Source: an uncultured Dysosmobacter sp. (GTDB lineage: Bacteria > Bacillota > Clostridia > Oscillospirales > Oscillospiraceae). From it: 64,000 nucleotides of DNA. The notes under the pieces were generated by a model. It searched no databases. It had not been told where the DNA came from and saw only the letters and a list, made by a program, of their open reading frames with translations. A program made the translations under genes and the position numbers. Location of the stretch: contig CAKTHE010000005.1 of the NCBI GenBank assembly GCA_934563745.1, forward strand, positions 1 through 64,000. The letters are read 5' to 3'. Below are positions 7,406-16,204 of the stretch, piece after piece (position 1 is the first letter of the stretch; the number at the start of each line of letters is the position of its first letter).

Positions 7406-9836
7406 GGGATTCCTCCTTAAAGATGCATACACGTCCTTTTTCCACCTTGGCCTGGTACAGCGCCAGATCCGCCCGGCGCACCAGGTCCGGGATCCGACCG
7501 GCGGCATACACGCCGCCGATGCTGACGCTCAGGCGCAGCTCCGGATACTCCGGCAGTTCGATCTTGCTCACGGCCCGGCACACGGCCTGGAGCTTCCGCT
7601 CCAGCACCTGCTCGGGCAGGCCGTAAAACAGCAGGCAGAACTCATCGCCGCCGTAGCGCACCAGATCGTCGCTGCTGCGCAGAATGGAGCGGATGGTCTG
7701 CGCCACACAGTAGAGCGCCTCGTCGCCGGCCTGGTGGCCGAAGCGGTCGTTGATCTGCTTGAAATCATCGATATCCAGCATGGCCAGGGCATGCTCACCC
7801 ACCAGCTTGCGCAGGCGGTCGTCATAATAGCGGCGGTTAAAAACCTTTGTGACCGAATCGATATACACCTGCCGGTTTCGCACCAGCAGCTGATTGAGGA
7901 TATTCTCCTCCTCGTCGCCCACCATATTCTCCGCCTGGATGGGATTGACGCACTCCAGCGCGTAGGGGACCCCGTCCACCTCCACGCACATGGCCTGAAT
8001 CAAATAGACCTCGCTGCCGGCGACCTCCACCTTGTTCTGCGCCTTGCGGGTACGGACCGTTTCCTGGGAAATGCAGTTTTTGCACCGCTGGGTCTTTCCC
8101 CAGAGGGCGTAGCAGTTTTTGCTTTTGCTCACCGCCTCGCCCTCCGATCCGGAGGAGACCTGCATGCAGATATGGGGATCCACCAGACGGACGGTCTGAA
8201 ACAGGCTGCGGTAGCTTTGCAGCACCGGGCCCGCCTGCTCCCGGGTGATGTGCAGAACGCCGTCGGCGTCAACGCCCACCGGCACCAGCACCTGCCGCTC
8301 CACCTTCTGCTCCGCCGCCGCGTGATAGGCCTCCAGCCGGCCGCAGCGCTCGTCGATATCCGTGATCTTTCCGAACAGGCCGGTATAGCCCTCGCTTTCT
8401 CCCGGCGCGGTGCGCAGCACCAGAACGGACAGCTGGCAGCGGCGGGGCTTTCCGCCGAGCGTCACCGTCGTCTCGATCTCCACATAGGGCTCATCCGGGC
8501 TCAGCTCCTTCAGGCGGCCGCGGATCTTGTCCAGCATCTCCGGATGCACGATCTCCCGAAAATGCTCATCCTCCAGGGGCGAGACGGTCACCGGGGCAAG
8601 ACCCGTCTGCTCCGTCACGCCGCGGGACAGATACAGGGTGGACGGCTGGGCGGTGTTGTACTCAAACCACATCTCGCCGCTGAGGCTGGTGAAAAAGTTC
8701 TGCTTGATATAGGCCTCTTCCAGCTGCTGGCCCATCCGCGCGGAGGCGGGGTCCTCCCCCCGGTACAGCTCCTCCACCACCCGGTGGGCCGCATGCGGCG
8801 ACGCGCCATGGCGGACCTCCTCCGAGGCATCGTCCAGGCATTGAAGCAGCAGGGGATTGAAGCTTCCACACTCCCCGTTGTGGATCATAGCCATCGCCGT
8901 TTCATGGGAATAGGCGTTTTTATAGCTGCGCTTGCTGGTCAGCGCGTCATAGGCATCCGCCAGAGAGACCACCTGGGCCGCAATGGGGATCTGGTCGCCC
9001 TTGAGCCCGTCCGGATACCCTTCCCCGTTCCAGCGCTCGTGATGCCAGCGGCAGATCTCCGTCGCGTAGCGGACCATGCGCTCGTTCTGATAGACGGGCA
9101 GTTGCTCGATGATCTGCACGCCCAGCTGAGGGTGATGCTTGACGACGTCAAACTCCTCCGGCGTCAGCTTTCCGGGCTTTTTCAAAATCTCCTCCGGGAC
9201 CAGCAGCTTGCCGATATCGTGCAGGCTGGAAGCCGTGCAGATCACATCCACGTCACTGGGCGCCAGGGCGTAGCGGTCGGTCTTTTCCAGCAGGTGGCGC
9301 AGCAGCACCCCCGTCAGATAGCTGACGCCGGACATATGCGCGCCGCCGTCCCCGCTGCGGACCTCCATGGCGTAATCCAGGATCGACACCATGACACTGC
9401 TGCTTTTTTCCCGCCGGTAAAAGCGGCTGGAGACCACGTCCATCAGCTGCTGCTTTTTCGTGTGCAGCAGGATCGTATTGATGGTGCGCCGGCGGATAAT
9501 GCCGGTGGCAAAGGGACGGCTGATGTAGTCGGAGGCACCCAGCTCGAAGGCCCGGTCGATATAGGCGCTGCCGGTCTCTGCCGAGATCATGATGACCGGG
9601 ATCTCGTCAAGCCAATGGTGGCGCTTCATCTCCTCCAGCACCTCAAAGCCGTCCATCTCCGGCATCACGATGTCCAGCAGCAGCGCTGAAATCTCCCCAT
9701 GATAGGTCTGCAGGGTGGAGAGGACCTCCCGGCCGTTGGACGCTTCGATGATCGTAAAATCACGGTCCAGCATATTGGCAAGTATGGCGCGGTTTACTTC
9801 CGAGTCATCTGCGATCAGCAGCTTTTTCTGTTCCAT
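7392..9836 (-). CDS. REC / HD-GYP / GGDEF cyclic-di-GMP regulator
   Basis: 814 residues. The N-terminal receiver has Asp at 55 (LLLDIVMPEMDG). An HD-GYP-like domain has HDIGK at 206-210 and HHE plus GYP at 265-275. A PAS-like region covers about 380-500. A Cys-rich segment follows (C575, C585, C588 in a CYALWGKTQRCKNC context). The C-terminal GGDEF domain has RYGGDEF at 727-733. The protein keeps the signature residues for both making and degrading cyclic-di-GMP, so net activity may switch on receiver phosphorylation; that is inference. The start is the ATG after GGAGGA; an upstream in-frame extension is rejected. It is first gene of the phosphorelay operon with the HPt and hybrid kinase genes. 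Confidence 0.9.
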   Translation of the reverse strand: MEQKKLLIADDSEVNRAILANMLDRDFTIIEASNGREVLSTLQTYHGEISALLLDIVMPEMDGFEVLEEMKRHHWLDEIPVIMISAETGSAYIDRAFELGASDYISRPFATGIIRRRTINTILLHTKKQQLMDVVSSRFYRREKSSSVMVSILDYAMEVRSGDGGAHMSGVSYLTGVLLRHLLEKTDRYALAPSDVDVICTASSLHDIGKLLVPEEILKKPGKLTPEEFDVVKHHPQLGVQIIEQLPVYQNERMVRYATEICRWHHERWNGEGYPDGLKGDQIPIAAQVVSLADAYDALTSKRSYKNAYSHETAMAMIHNGECGSFNPLLLQCLDDASEEVRHGASPHAAHRVVEELYRGEDPASARMGQQLEEAYIKQNFFTSLSGEMWFEYNTAQPSTLYLSRGVTEQTGLAPVTVSPLEDEHFREIVHPEMLDKIRGRLKELSPDEPYVEIETTVTLGGKPRRCQLSVLVLRTAPGESEGYTGLFGKITDIDERCGRLEAYHAAAEQKVERQVLVPVGVDADGVLHITREQAGPVLQSYRSLFQTVRLVDPHICMQVSSGSEGEAVSKSKNCYALWGKTQRCKNCISQETVRTRKAQNKVEVAGSEVYLIQAMCVEVDGVPYALECVNPIQAENMVGDEEENILNQLLVRNRQVYIDSVTKVFNRRYYDDRLRKLVGEHALAMLDIDDFKQINDRFGHQAGDEALYCVAQTIRSILRSSDDLVRYGGDEFCLLFYGLPEQVLERKLQAVCRAVSKIELPEYPELRLSVSIGGVYAAGRIPDLVRRADLALYQAKVEKGRVCIFKEESHDAQ

Positions 9837-9952
9837 AAGTCCTCCTCCGGAGTCGGATCCGGATCTTCTCTCTTGTTCGCAAAAACACGGAAGCAGCCCC
9901 TTTTCTCCGGTGTGCGTGCTTCCGACAAAATGTGTCATTTTACACCGATTTT

Positions 9953-9981
9953 ATTATAAAGCATAGGTAACGGGAATTCCA
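9953..9981 (-). promoter_or_regulatory. putative promoter of the phosphorelay operon
   Basis: Leftward TGGAAT, a 17-base gap and TATAAT. The region is flanked by an inverted AAAATGTGT/ACACATTTT pair about 45 bases apart (near 9927 and 9981), possibly a regulator site. The -35 is a weak match. Confidence 0.4.
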
Positions 9982-10073
9982 CACATTTTGGCAAAATCCC
10001 GTCATTTTTTCCTCTTCCCGCCCAACGGGAGAACCAGGGCGGTGAGCCGGAGGGAAAAGCGGCGCCGGCGCGC

Positions 10074-10109
10074 AAAAAAGCCCTTTGGCCGAAGCCAAAG
10101 GGCTTTTTT
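10074..10109 (-). terminator. terminator of trpS
   Basis: GCCCTTTGGC and GCCAAAGGGC arms with CGAA loop, flanked by A6 and T6. It lies just beyond the trpS stop and could work in both directions. Confidence 0.85.
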
Positions 10110-10130
10110 CTGAATGGATCCGCGTGCCGT

Positions 10131-11192
10131 TCAGTGCAGCAGATTCTGATCGGTAAAATAGTCGATGCGCATGGCGTGGCGCACCTCCTCCAGCGTTCCG
10201 GCGGCCTTTTTCTCCGCCGCGGCGCTGCCGGTGCGCAGGATCTCGTACACCTCCGGCAGGCGCTGCTGCCAGGCCAGGCGCCGCTCCCGGATAGGGGCCA
10301 GCTCCGCCTGCATGACGCTGTTCAGGAATTTCTTCACCTTCACATCGCCCAGGCCGCCCCGCTCATAGTGGGCCTTCAGCTCGTCCAGCCCGCTGTACTC
10401 CGGCAAAAACTCGTCAAAATACTCCGGCCGGCAGAACGCATCCAGATAGATGAACACCGGATTCCCCTCGGTGTGGCCCGGATCATCCTTACGCAGATGC
10501 GTGGGATCGGTAAACATGGACATGACCTTGGTCTTGATCTCCTCCGGTTCGTCCGAGAGGTAAATGCAGTTGCCCAGGGACTTGCTCATCTTGGCCTTGC
10601 CGTCGATGCCGGGCAGGCGCAGGCAGGCCTGGTTGGAGGGCAGAATGATCTTCGGCTCCGTCAGGGTCTCGCCGTAGACCTCGTTGAATTTATGCACGAT
10701 CTCGCGGCACTGCTCCAGCATGGGCTTTTGATCCTCGCCCACGGGAACCGCCGTGGCGTGAAAGGCGGTAATATCCGCCGCCTGGCTGATGGGATAGCAG
10801 AAAAAGCCCACGGGAATGCTGGTCTCAAAGCCCCGCTGCTGGATCTCGGCCTTCACGGTGGGGTTGCGCTGCACCCGGGAGACCGTGACCAGATTCATAT
10901 AATAAAAGGTAAGCTCGGTCAGCTGGGGCACCATGGACTGGATAAACAGGGTGGACTTCTCCGGGTCCAGGCCGCAGGCCAGATAGTCCAGCGCCACCTG
11001 CATGATATTCTGGCGCACCTTTTCCGGATGCTCGGCATTGTCCGTCAGAGCCTGGGCGTCGGCGATCATAATATAGATCTCGTCATAGCGGCCGGAATTC
11101 TGCAAAGCCACCCGCTCTTTCAAAGAGCCCACATAATGTCCCACATGAAGGCGCCCGGTGGGCCGGTCGCCGGTTAAAATGATCTCGTTCAT
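10131..11192 (-). CDS. trpS: tryptophanyl-tRNA synthetase
   Basis: 353 residues. It is a class I aminoacyl-tRNA synthetase that charges tRNA(Trp) with tryptophan in the cytoplasm. The nucleotide-binding HIGH-type motif is HVGH (16-19) and the KMSKS loop is intact (201-205, KMSKSLGN). The TrpRS features [13 protein letters not shown] and NPTVKAE support substrate identity. The start is chosen at MNEIILTGD, where the family begins; a longer in-frame start lacks homology. No T-box is visible upstream. A promoter is found at 11256-11284. It is transcribed in the same direction as the AEC transporter, whose stop is very close, so some read-through is possible. Confidence 0.95.
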   Translation of the reverse strand: MNEIILTGDRPTGRLHVGHYVGSLKERVALQNSGRYDEIYIMIADAQALTDNAEHPEKVRQNIMQVALDYLACGLDPEKSTLFIQSMVPQLTELTFYYMNLVTVSRVQRNPTVKAEIQQRGFETSIPVGFFCYPISQAADITAFHATAVPVGEDQKPMLEQCREIVHKFNEVYGETLTEPKIILPSNQACLRLPGIDGKAKMSKSLGNCIYLSDEPEEIKTKVMSMFTDPTHLRKDDPGHTEGNPVFIYLDAFCRPEYFDEFLPEYSGLDELKAHYERGGLGDVKVKKFLNSVMQAELAPIRERRLAWQQRLPEVYEILRTGSAAAEKKAAGTLEEVRHAMRIDYFTDQNLLH

Positions 11193-11255
11193 AGCTGCTT
11201 CCCTTTCCGGGCCCTGCGGGCCCAAAGCCGCGCGGGGCAATTCGTCTTAAATTCC

Positions 11256-11284
11256 ACATTACTGCATCGGCGCAGCTTTGTCAA
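11256..11284 (-). promoter_or_regulatory. putative trpS promoter
   Basis: Leftward perfect TTGACA, exactly 17 bases, then TAATGT. It begins just past the end of the AEC transporter gene. Confidence 0.5.
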
Positions 11285-11296
11285 GCGCGGCCCCGC

Positions 11297-12214
11297 TCAG
11301 CCCAAAAGCCGGATGGCCGGAAGAGACATCAGCGGAATGGTCAGCGCCGAAAGGACCGTTGTGACCATAAACAGCTCCGCCGCATAGTGCGCGTCCTTTT
11401 CATAGCGCTCGGCAAACATGATGACGCCGGCGCCCACCGGACAGGCGGACCCCACAAACACCGTGAAGGCCACGTTGAAGTCAATGGGCAGCAGCAGCAC
11501 AATGGCCAGGGTGATCAGGGGGAACACCACCAGCTTGACCAGGCTGATGGAATACAGCCGTCTTTTTTTCAGCGTCTCCAGCAGGTTGCCCTGGGCCAGA
11601 TTCGCCCCGGCGATGATCATGGCCAGGGGCGTATTCATGCTGCCCAGCTGCTGCAGCGGCGTGGCCAGAAATTCCGGCAGGCGCAGCCCGGTGACAAAAA
11701 ACACGATCCCCGCAAACACCGCGATCAGCGTGGGATTGACAAGCTTGCGCCACAGGCCCCGGAATCCGTTGGAGCTGCCCATCAGCATGACGCCGTGGGT
11801 CCAGAAAAAGATATTATAGACCGTCACATACGCCGTCATGTAAAAAACGCCCTGGGCGCCCAGGATCCCGTTGGCCAGAGGGATCCCGATGTAGCCGCAG
11901 TTGGAATAGGCCACCGCCAGCTTTTCCACCGCCCGGTGGGGATCCTCCCCCCGGAAGATCAGCCGGGCCGCAAAGATACACACGGCAAAGGAGATCGCCG
12001 AGGCCGCCAGCGTCCACAGCAGGCCGTAAAACAGCTGCAGATCAAAGTCCATCTGATAGGAATTGAAAATCAGCAGCGGCGCAACCAGCATCAAAAGCAG
12101 ATTGGAAAGCTTCCGGGTGGCCGCCGCATCGATCAGATTCGTTTTAAACGCGATATAGCCTGCGATCAGAATGATGAACATCTGAACGATTTTTCCCGCC
12201 ACGATCCCTGCCAT
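11297..12214 (-). CDS. AEC-family transporter (auxin efflux carrier-like)
   Basis: 305-residue membrane protein with about ten helices. Conserved features of the AEC family are visible: an early NLLLMLVAPLLIF helix, the NCGYIGIPLANGILG segment and a late ACPVGAGVIMFAE segment. Bacterial members export or import small carboxylates such as malate or malonate; the substrate here cannot be told. The start MAGIVAGK follows GAGGCGG. A sigma-A-type promoter lies at 12293-12322. No adjacent gene explains its role. Confidence 0.85.
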   Translation of the reverse strand: MAGIVAGKIVQMFIILIAGYIAFKTNLIDAAATRKLSNLLLMLVAPLLIFNSYQMDFDLQLFYGLLWTLAASAISFAVCIFAARLIFRGEDPHRAVEKLAVAYSNCGYIGIPLANGILGAQGVFYMTAYVTVYNIFFWTHGVMLMGSSNGFRGLWRKLVNPTLIAVFAGIVFFVTGLRLPEFLATPLQQLGSMNTPLAMIIAGANLAQGNLLETLKKRRLYSISLVKLVVFPLITLAIVLLLPIDFNVAFTVFVGSACPVGAGVIMFAERYEKDAHYAAELFMVTTVLSALTIPLMSLPAIRLLG

Positions 12215-12292
12215 AAAAAACCGCCTCTTTTTCTCTGAATGCCCGCGCCCCGGGCCGGGCGCGGCGCTCTTTTTACGGATTTGCACTTCCTT

Positions 12293-12322
12293 ATAATAAA
12301 TATAAGGTCCGGGACGCGTCAA
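12293..12322 (-). promoter_or_regulatory. putative promoter of the AEC transporter
   Basis: Leftward TTGACG, 18 bases, TATTAT, in an AT-rich pocket of otherwise GC-rich DNA, about 80 bases upstream of the ATG. Confidence 0.55.
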
Positions 12323-12452
12323 GAGGATTTTTCACGTGTGCCGCCCCTGGCCGGCCGCAGAGGGACGCCGAAGCTGCGCCGTCTGCCGGGCCGTTCAAAC
12401 GGAGGCGGGCCCCGCGGCGAAGACCCGCTCCGGCCTTTCAGAGTGTGCAGAA

Positions 12453-12487
12453 ATCCGGCGGCAGGGCATAACGCCCCGCCGCCGGAT
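12453..12487 (-). terminator. hairpin downstream of the LacI-type fusion gene
   Basis: ATCCGGCGGC and GCCGCCGGAT arms extended by a GGG/CCC pairing, 43 bases beyond the stop codon. The following T-run is short (ATTTC on the leftward strand), so it is a weak terminator or a 3' stabiliser. Nothing else is seen in 12323-12530. Confidence 0.5.
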
Positions 12488-12530
12488 CGCATCCCGGTCC
12501 GTTCGCCGTTTCCATTCGGAAAAACCGGAT

Positions 12531-14717
12531 TTACAGCAGACTGCTGCCCAGCTTCTCGATCAGCCCCGCCGACACGGCGGCGCTGTCCATCCGGCCCTCC
12601 ACCAGATCCCGCAGCAGCGGGAAGCAGCCCTGCTCCATGCTGTGGACGCTGATGCAGTCCCACAGGCCCCGGCCGTACGCCTCCGGAATGACCTGAGCCA
12701 GCTCCTGATACCAGGGATACTGGGCCAGCACATCGCCGCTTTTATACACCGACGCATGGGGGGAGATCCCGCCCAGCAGCGTGAAAAGCTTGGCCTGGTC
12801 GGCATGGGTCGCCCAACGCAGAAACTCCGCCGCCGCATCGCCCTTCCGGCTGCCTTTGGGGATCAGCAGGGATCCGCCGGTGACGTACATCTGCCGCCGG
12901 GGCACCGGCGCGTAGCCGATCCGGCCGCCGTAGGTATATTTCTGCAGCTGGATAATATCGGTGGCGTAATTGAGGTAAATGACCTCCATGGCCGTCTCGC
13001 CGTGGATAAACTTGTCCAGCGCCGCGCCGATCCAGTTCTGATTGCGCACCAGCAGGGCATGGCGGCTGCAGTCCTGCATGTTCTGCACCGCCCGGCACAC
13101 CGCTTCCACATCCACCGGCGTCTGCCCCTTCCGGAAGTTGTTGTTCCGGGTATAGTGCAGATAGCGCAGAATGAAGCCGGAGGAAAGCTCCGTCACGGAA
13201 TCCACCGCCAGGGCCGACCCGGCCACAATGGGGGAGTGGGGGTTCTCCCTGCGGTCAAAAAAGCGGCAGACGCTGGCGTAATCCTCAAAGCTGTCCGGCA
13301 CCTTCAGCTCTTTTCCGGTGGTCTCATAATACATCCGCTTGAGCAGCGGATCCTCGAAAAAGTCCTTGCGATACACCAGAAGCTCCGTGCCCACATCAAA
13401 GGGGATGGCCTTGCGCTCGTCCCCGATGTAGGAAAAATCCTGCACCACGGTGGGGAGCATCCCCTCCGTCACCTCCGCGGCCAGGTCCTCGTCCAGGGTG
13501 CGGAATTTCTCCGCATCGTATAGGGACAGGGCGCTCATGGTCGAGCGCAGCACATCCACCTCGCCGCTTTCGGCGATCTCGTTGACGGAGGTATACACCT
13601 CCGAGGGAAGGCGGGTGTCGATCTCCAGCCGGATGCCGCTGCGGCGGGTAAAGCCGGGGGCCATGCGGCGCAGGGCGTCGGTAAAGGGCGCCTTGCTTAT
13701 CAACAGCCGCAGCGTTACCGGCCGGGCCACATGGGGCGCCGCCGGAGCCGGCGGCAGGCAAAAGCCCGTGGGCTGCAGCAGGCTCCGCTCCACGGCCTCG
13801 TCGTTCATCTGGCTCAGCAGCCGCTCTACCGCCCGCTGGCCCAGCAGGCCGTAATCCATTTCATAGTGCAGGATCTGCCGGTCGGAAAGCTGCTCGCCCT
13901 TATAGGTCATCACCACCATGGGCGGACAGGGCTCCAGCGAGCCGATCTCCGCCGCCTGGCGCACCTGCTCCACCATGCGGCCGGAAGAGAGCACCAAAAC
14001 CTCCGGCGGCCGCTGATTCTCAAAAAACTCAAAGGGCGTCGCAAACAGGGGCACATCGTCGGCATAGACGCTCTGCAGCGTGGCACCGCCGGAGACCAGC
14101 ACCTCCCGCAGCCCCTTCTCCAGCTCCCGGGAATCCGGAAAATAGTCCGGCCGGGTCATCAGCCCGGCCCGGCGATACCCCTCCTCCAGCAGCCGCTGAC
14201 CGATCTCCCGTCCGGCCCGGCGAAAATCAAAGCCCACAAACGGCGCCTCCGGATCCACATCCCGCAGGGCATACACCAGCTTGCTGCCGCTGGAAAACAC
14301 CGGTCGGTACTGATCCGACTCCGGCAGGCTGCAGGGGATGGAGATCATGCCGCACACCCGCAGCTGGGCCGCGTCCTTGATGATCTGCCGTTCCGAATAG
14401 GGGGAGCCGTTGGAGATAAACAGCAGAACCTGGCAGCCCGCCTCCTCCAGCGCGCGCTTGGCCGCGTTGAAAAAGGCCACATAGTTGGATTCCTCCACCG
14501 TAGGAAGCACAATGGCCACCGCGCTCCGATGATAGCCCTCGGCCCGGAGCTGTTTGGCCTGCGCGTTGACCACGTAGCCCAGCTTTTCCGCCGCCTCATG
14601 CACCAGCAGGCTTCGCTCCAGGCTGACATTTCCCCGGCCGTTAAGCACATTGGACACCGTCGCCGGAGAAACATTGGCCAGCCGCGCTATATCTTTAATG
14701 GTTACGATACCGATCAC
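12531..14717 (-). CDS. LacI-type repressor fused to a solute-binding-protein domain
   Basis: 728 residues in three parts. Residues 5-55 are a LacI helix-turn-helix and hinge (TIKDIARLANVSPATVSNVLNG). Residues about 60-320 are the usual periplasmic-binding-fold effector domain of LacI proteins. Residues about 335-728 are a second, type-2 (SBP_bac_1-like) solute-binding domain. There is no signal peptide or membrane helix, so the extra domain is cytoplasmic and presumably senses a ligand. The start is a GTG at 14717; AAGGCGG directly abuts it, so the start is slightly uncertain. It is divergent from the peptidase/peptide-transporter operon and probably controls that operon and itself through the palindrome at 14829-14842. 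Confidence 0.85.
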   Translation of the reverse strand: MIGIVTIKDIARLANVSPATVSNVLNGRGNVSLERSLLVHEAAEKLGYVVNAQAKQLRAEGYHRSAVAIVLPTVEESNYVAFFNAAKRALEEAGCQVLLFISNGSPYSERQIIKDAAQLRVCGMISIPCSLPESDQYRPVFSSGSKLVYALRDVDPEAPFVGFDFRRAGREIGQRLLEEGYRRAGLMTRPDYFPDSRELEKGLREVLVSGGATLQSVYADDVPLFATPFEFFENQRPPEVLVLSSGRMVEQVRQAAEIGSLEPCPPMVVMTYKGEQLSDRQILHYEMDYGLLGQRAVERLLSQMNDEAVERSLLQPTGFCLPPAPAAPHVARPVTLRLLISKAPFTDALRRMAPGFTRRSGIRLEIDTRLPSEVYTSVNEIAESGEVDVLRSTMSALSLYDAEKFRTLDEDLAAEVTEGMLPTVVQDFSYIGDERKAIPFDVGTELLVYRKDFFEDPLLKRMYYETTGKELKVPDSFEDYASVCRFFDRRENPHSPIVAGSALAVDSVTELSSGFILRYLHYTRNNNFRKGQTPVDVEAVCRAVQNMQDCSRHALLVRNQNWIGAALDKFIHGETAMEVIYLNYATDIIQLQKYTYGGRIGYAPVPRRQMYVTGGSLLIPKGSRKGDAAAEFLRWATHADQAKLFTLLGGISPHASVYKSGDVLAQYPWYQELAQVIPEAYGRGLWDCISVHSMEQGCFPLLRDLVEGRMDSAAVSAGLIEKLGSSLL

Positions 14718-14828
14718 CGCCTTATAAATTCAGCATAGCATCCCGCCTGTCCGTTCGTCAAACATTTCCGTACCCTCTCCCAGTACTTTTCTGCATACCG
14801 TGCGTGGGTAAGTCGTGTAAATGGATAA

Positions 14829-14842
14829 TTGAAACGTTTCAA
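14829..14842. promoter_or_regulatory. LacI-family operator palindrome
   Basis: Perfect TTGAAACGTTTCAA with the central CG typical of LacI-family operators. It lies eight bases upstream of the rightward -35 and its left half could serve as the -35 (TTGAAA) of the leftward regulator promoter. This placement suits autoregulation and control of the peptide operon. CcpA is an alternative binder. Confidence 0.7.
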
Positions 14843-14849
14843 AACCGTA

Positions 14850-14878
14850 TTGACGCGATTTACTTTTTATGCTAAAGT
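14850..14878 (+). promoter_or_regulatory. putative promoter of the dipeptidase/peptide ABC operon
   Basis: TTGACG, 17 bases, TAAAGT. The ATG at 14984 is about 100 bases downstream, leaving an untranslated leader with no clear riboswitch. Confidence 0.5.
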
Positions 14879-14983
14879 ACTACCAAGATTTTTGGGCATT
14901 CCTTTTTCAGGAAAAAATTACAGCCTTGTGCAACGGCTGCAAAGTGTCTAAAATTTTAAATTGAGAAAGCAGGGGATTTTCCT

Positions 14984-16114
14984 ATGTGCGACGCGACGGA
15001 AGACATCATCAAAATTGCGCAGGACTCCATTATGGCCTACTATGGTATGGACGATCCTGAGAACAAAGCCTATGCACTGGCCGTCAATGCGGCCACCAGC
15101 GACGAGGCCAAGGAGCTGCTCAAGGAGTGCACCATTGTGGATACGTGCAGCTTCTATATCGAAACCGACAACTGGCACCTGCGTGAGTCCGGCGTGACGG
15201 CCATGAACCTGACGGTTCCCGACGTCATGGACGACATGGGCCACGCCGTCAAGGCGATCATGGACCATTACGAGGTGGCCAACCGCTATCCCGAGCGCTT
15301 CAAGATCATCGAGACCACCGATGATATCCGGGAGTGCAAGGCCACCGGCAAGGTCGGCCTGATCATCGGCGCCCAGTCCTGCAAGTTCATTGAACACGGC
15401 GATCTGTACGCCTCCTGCGAGGTCTTTGCCAAGATGGGCCTGCGCGTGATGCAGATCGGCTACAACCAGCGCACCTTCGCTTCGGACGGCTGCCTCTCCG
15501 GCGACGCCGGGCTGAGCCTGACGGGCAAGATCCTGATCCCCGCCATGGAAAAGGCCGGCATCACCGTGGACCTGAGCCATGTGGGCGCCCGCTCCGCACT
15601 GGAAGCCCTGGATCTTGCCGAGCTGCCCGTGTTCTCTCACTCCAATCCCCGGGCGCTGTTTGACCATCCCCGGAACATCTCCGACGAGGCCATCAAGAAG
15701 TGCGGCGCCAAGGGCGGCGTGATCGGTATCTGCTCTTACGTGCCCATCCTGTACAACGGAAAAGATCTGCCCTCCGTGGACGGCTTCGTGGACGCCATCG
15801 CCTATGTGGCCGACATGATCGGCATCGATCACGTGGGCATCGGCGTGGACTCCAACGCGCAGCCCGGCGCATATGACCGCTATGACATGCGCCACCTGAT
15901 GGATCTGGTCGCCCCCAACCGCGAGGTGTACCTGGCCGGCGCACGGGCGGGTCTGGGCAAGGCCAGCGCCTATCCCAAGGGCCTGTTCAGCCTGGCGAAC
16001 AACGTCAACATCATCGACACCATGCTCAAGCGCGGCTTCAGCCACGAGGATGTGAAGAAGGTCATGGGCGAGAACTGGATGCGCGTGTTCGCCAAGACCT
16101 GGAGAAACGGTTAA
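14984..16114 (+). CDS. M19 (membrane dipeptidase) family protein with altered metal site
   Basis: 376-residue TIM-barrel amidohydrolase-type protein of the M19 renal-dipeptidase family. Beta-metal ligands are present: H199 (VDLSHVG) and H219 (FSHSNP), with the conserved Asp289 (GVDSN). The N-terminal HxD that binds the alpha metal is replaced by C55-S-F57 (IVDTCSF), and the bridging Glu is Gln131 (GAQSC). Classic M19 enzymes need two zinc ions, so this protein may be mononuclear, use another metal, or have a new substrate. There is no signal peptide. It is first gene of the peptide-transport operon and paralogous to the gene at 21853. Confidence 0.85.
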   Translation: MCDATEDIIKIAQDSIMAYYGMDDPENKAYALAVNAATSDEAKELLKECTIVDTCSFYIETDNWHLRESGVTAMNLTVPDVMDDMGHAVKAIMDHYEVANRYPERFKIIETTDDIRECKATGKVGLIIGAQSCKFIEHGDLYASCEVFAKMGLRVMQIGYNQRTFASDGCLSGDAGLSLTGKILIPAMEKAGITVDLSHVGARSALEALDLAELPVFSHSNPRALFDHPRNISDEAIKKCGAKGGVIGICSYVPILYNGKDLPSVDGFVDAIAYVADMIGIDHVGIGVDSNAQPGAYDRYDMRHLMDLVAPNREVYLAGARAGLGKASAYPKGLFSLANNVNIIDTMLKRGFSHEDVKKVMGENWMRVFAKTWRNG

Positions 16115-16120
16115 TTGTTG

Positions 16121-16160
16121 TAAATAACGCTTCCGCCCGGGATGGCGGCGTGCTTATTTA
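16121..16160 (+). repeat. intergenic hairpin before the binding-protein gene
   Basis: TAAATAA and TTATTTA ends with inner CCGCC/GGCGG pairing and a small bulge, directly after the dipeptidase stop. It may act as an RNA processing or stabilising element ahead of the highly expressed binding-protein gene. Confidence 0.4.
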
Positions 16161-16204
16161 AAGTATGAGAAAAGAGGCCAAAAACAGATTAGGAGGTTAA
16201 TCCC

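Noticed and set aside
7395..9689. Plus-strand open frame of 764 codons opposite the REC/HD-GYP/GGDEF gene
   Set aside because: The minus-strand frame has intact domain motifs and ribosome site. The plus frame is rich in His, Gln, Arg and Leu without any domain, a typical antisense artefact.
11193..11255. T-box or trp leader upstream of trpS
   Set aside because: The leader is only about 60 bases, with no GGTGGNACC-type sequence and no run of Trp codons.
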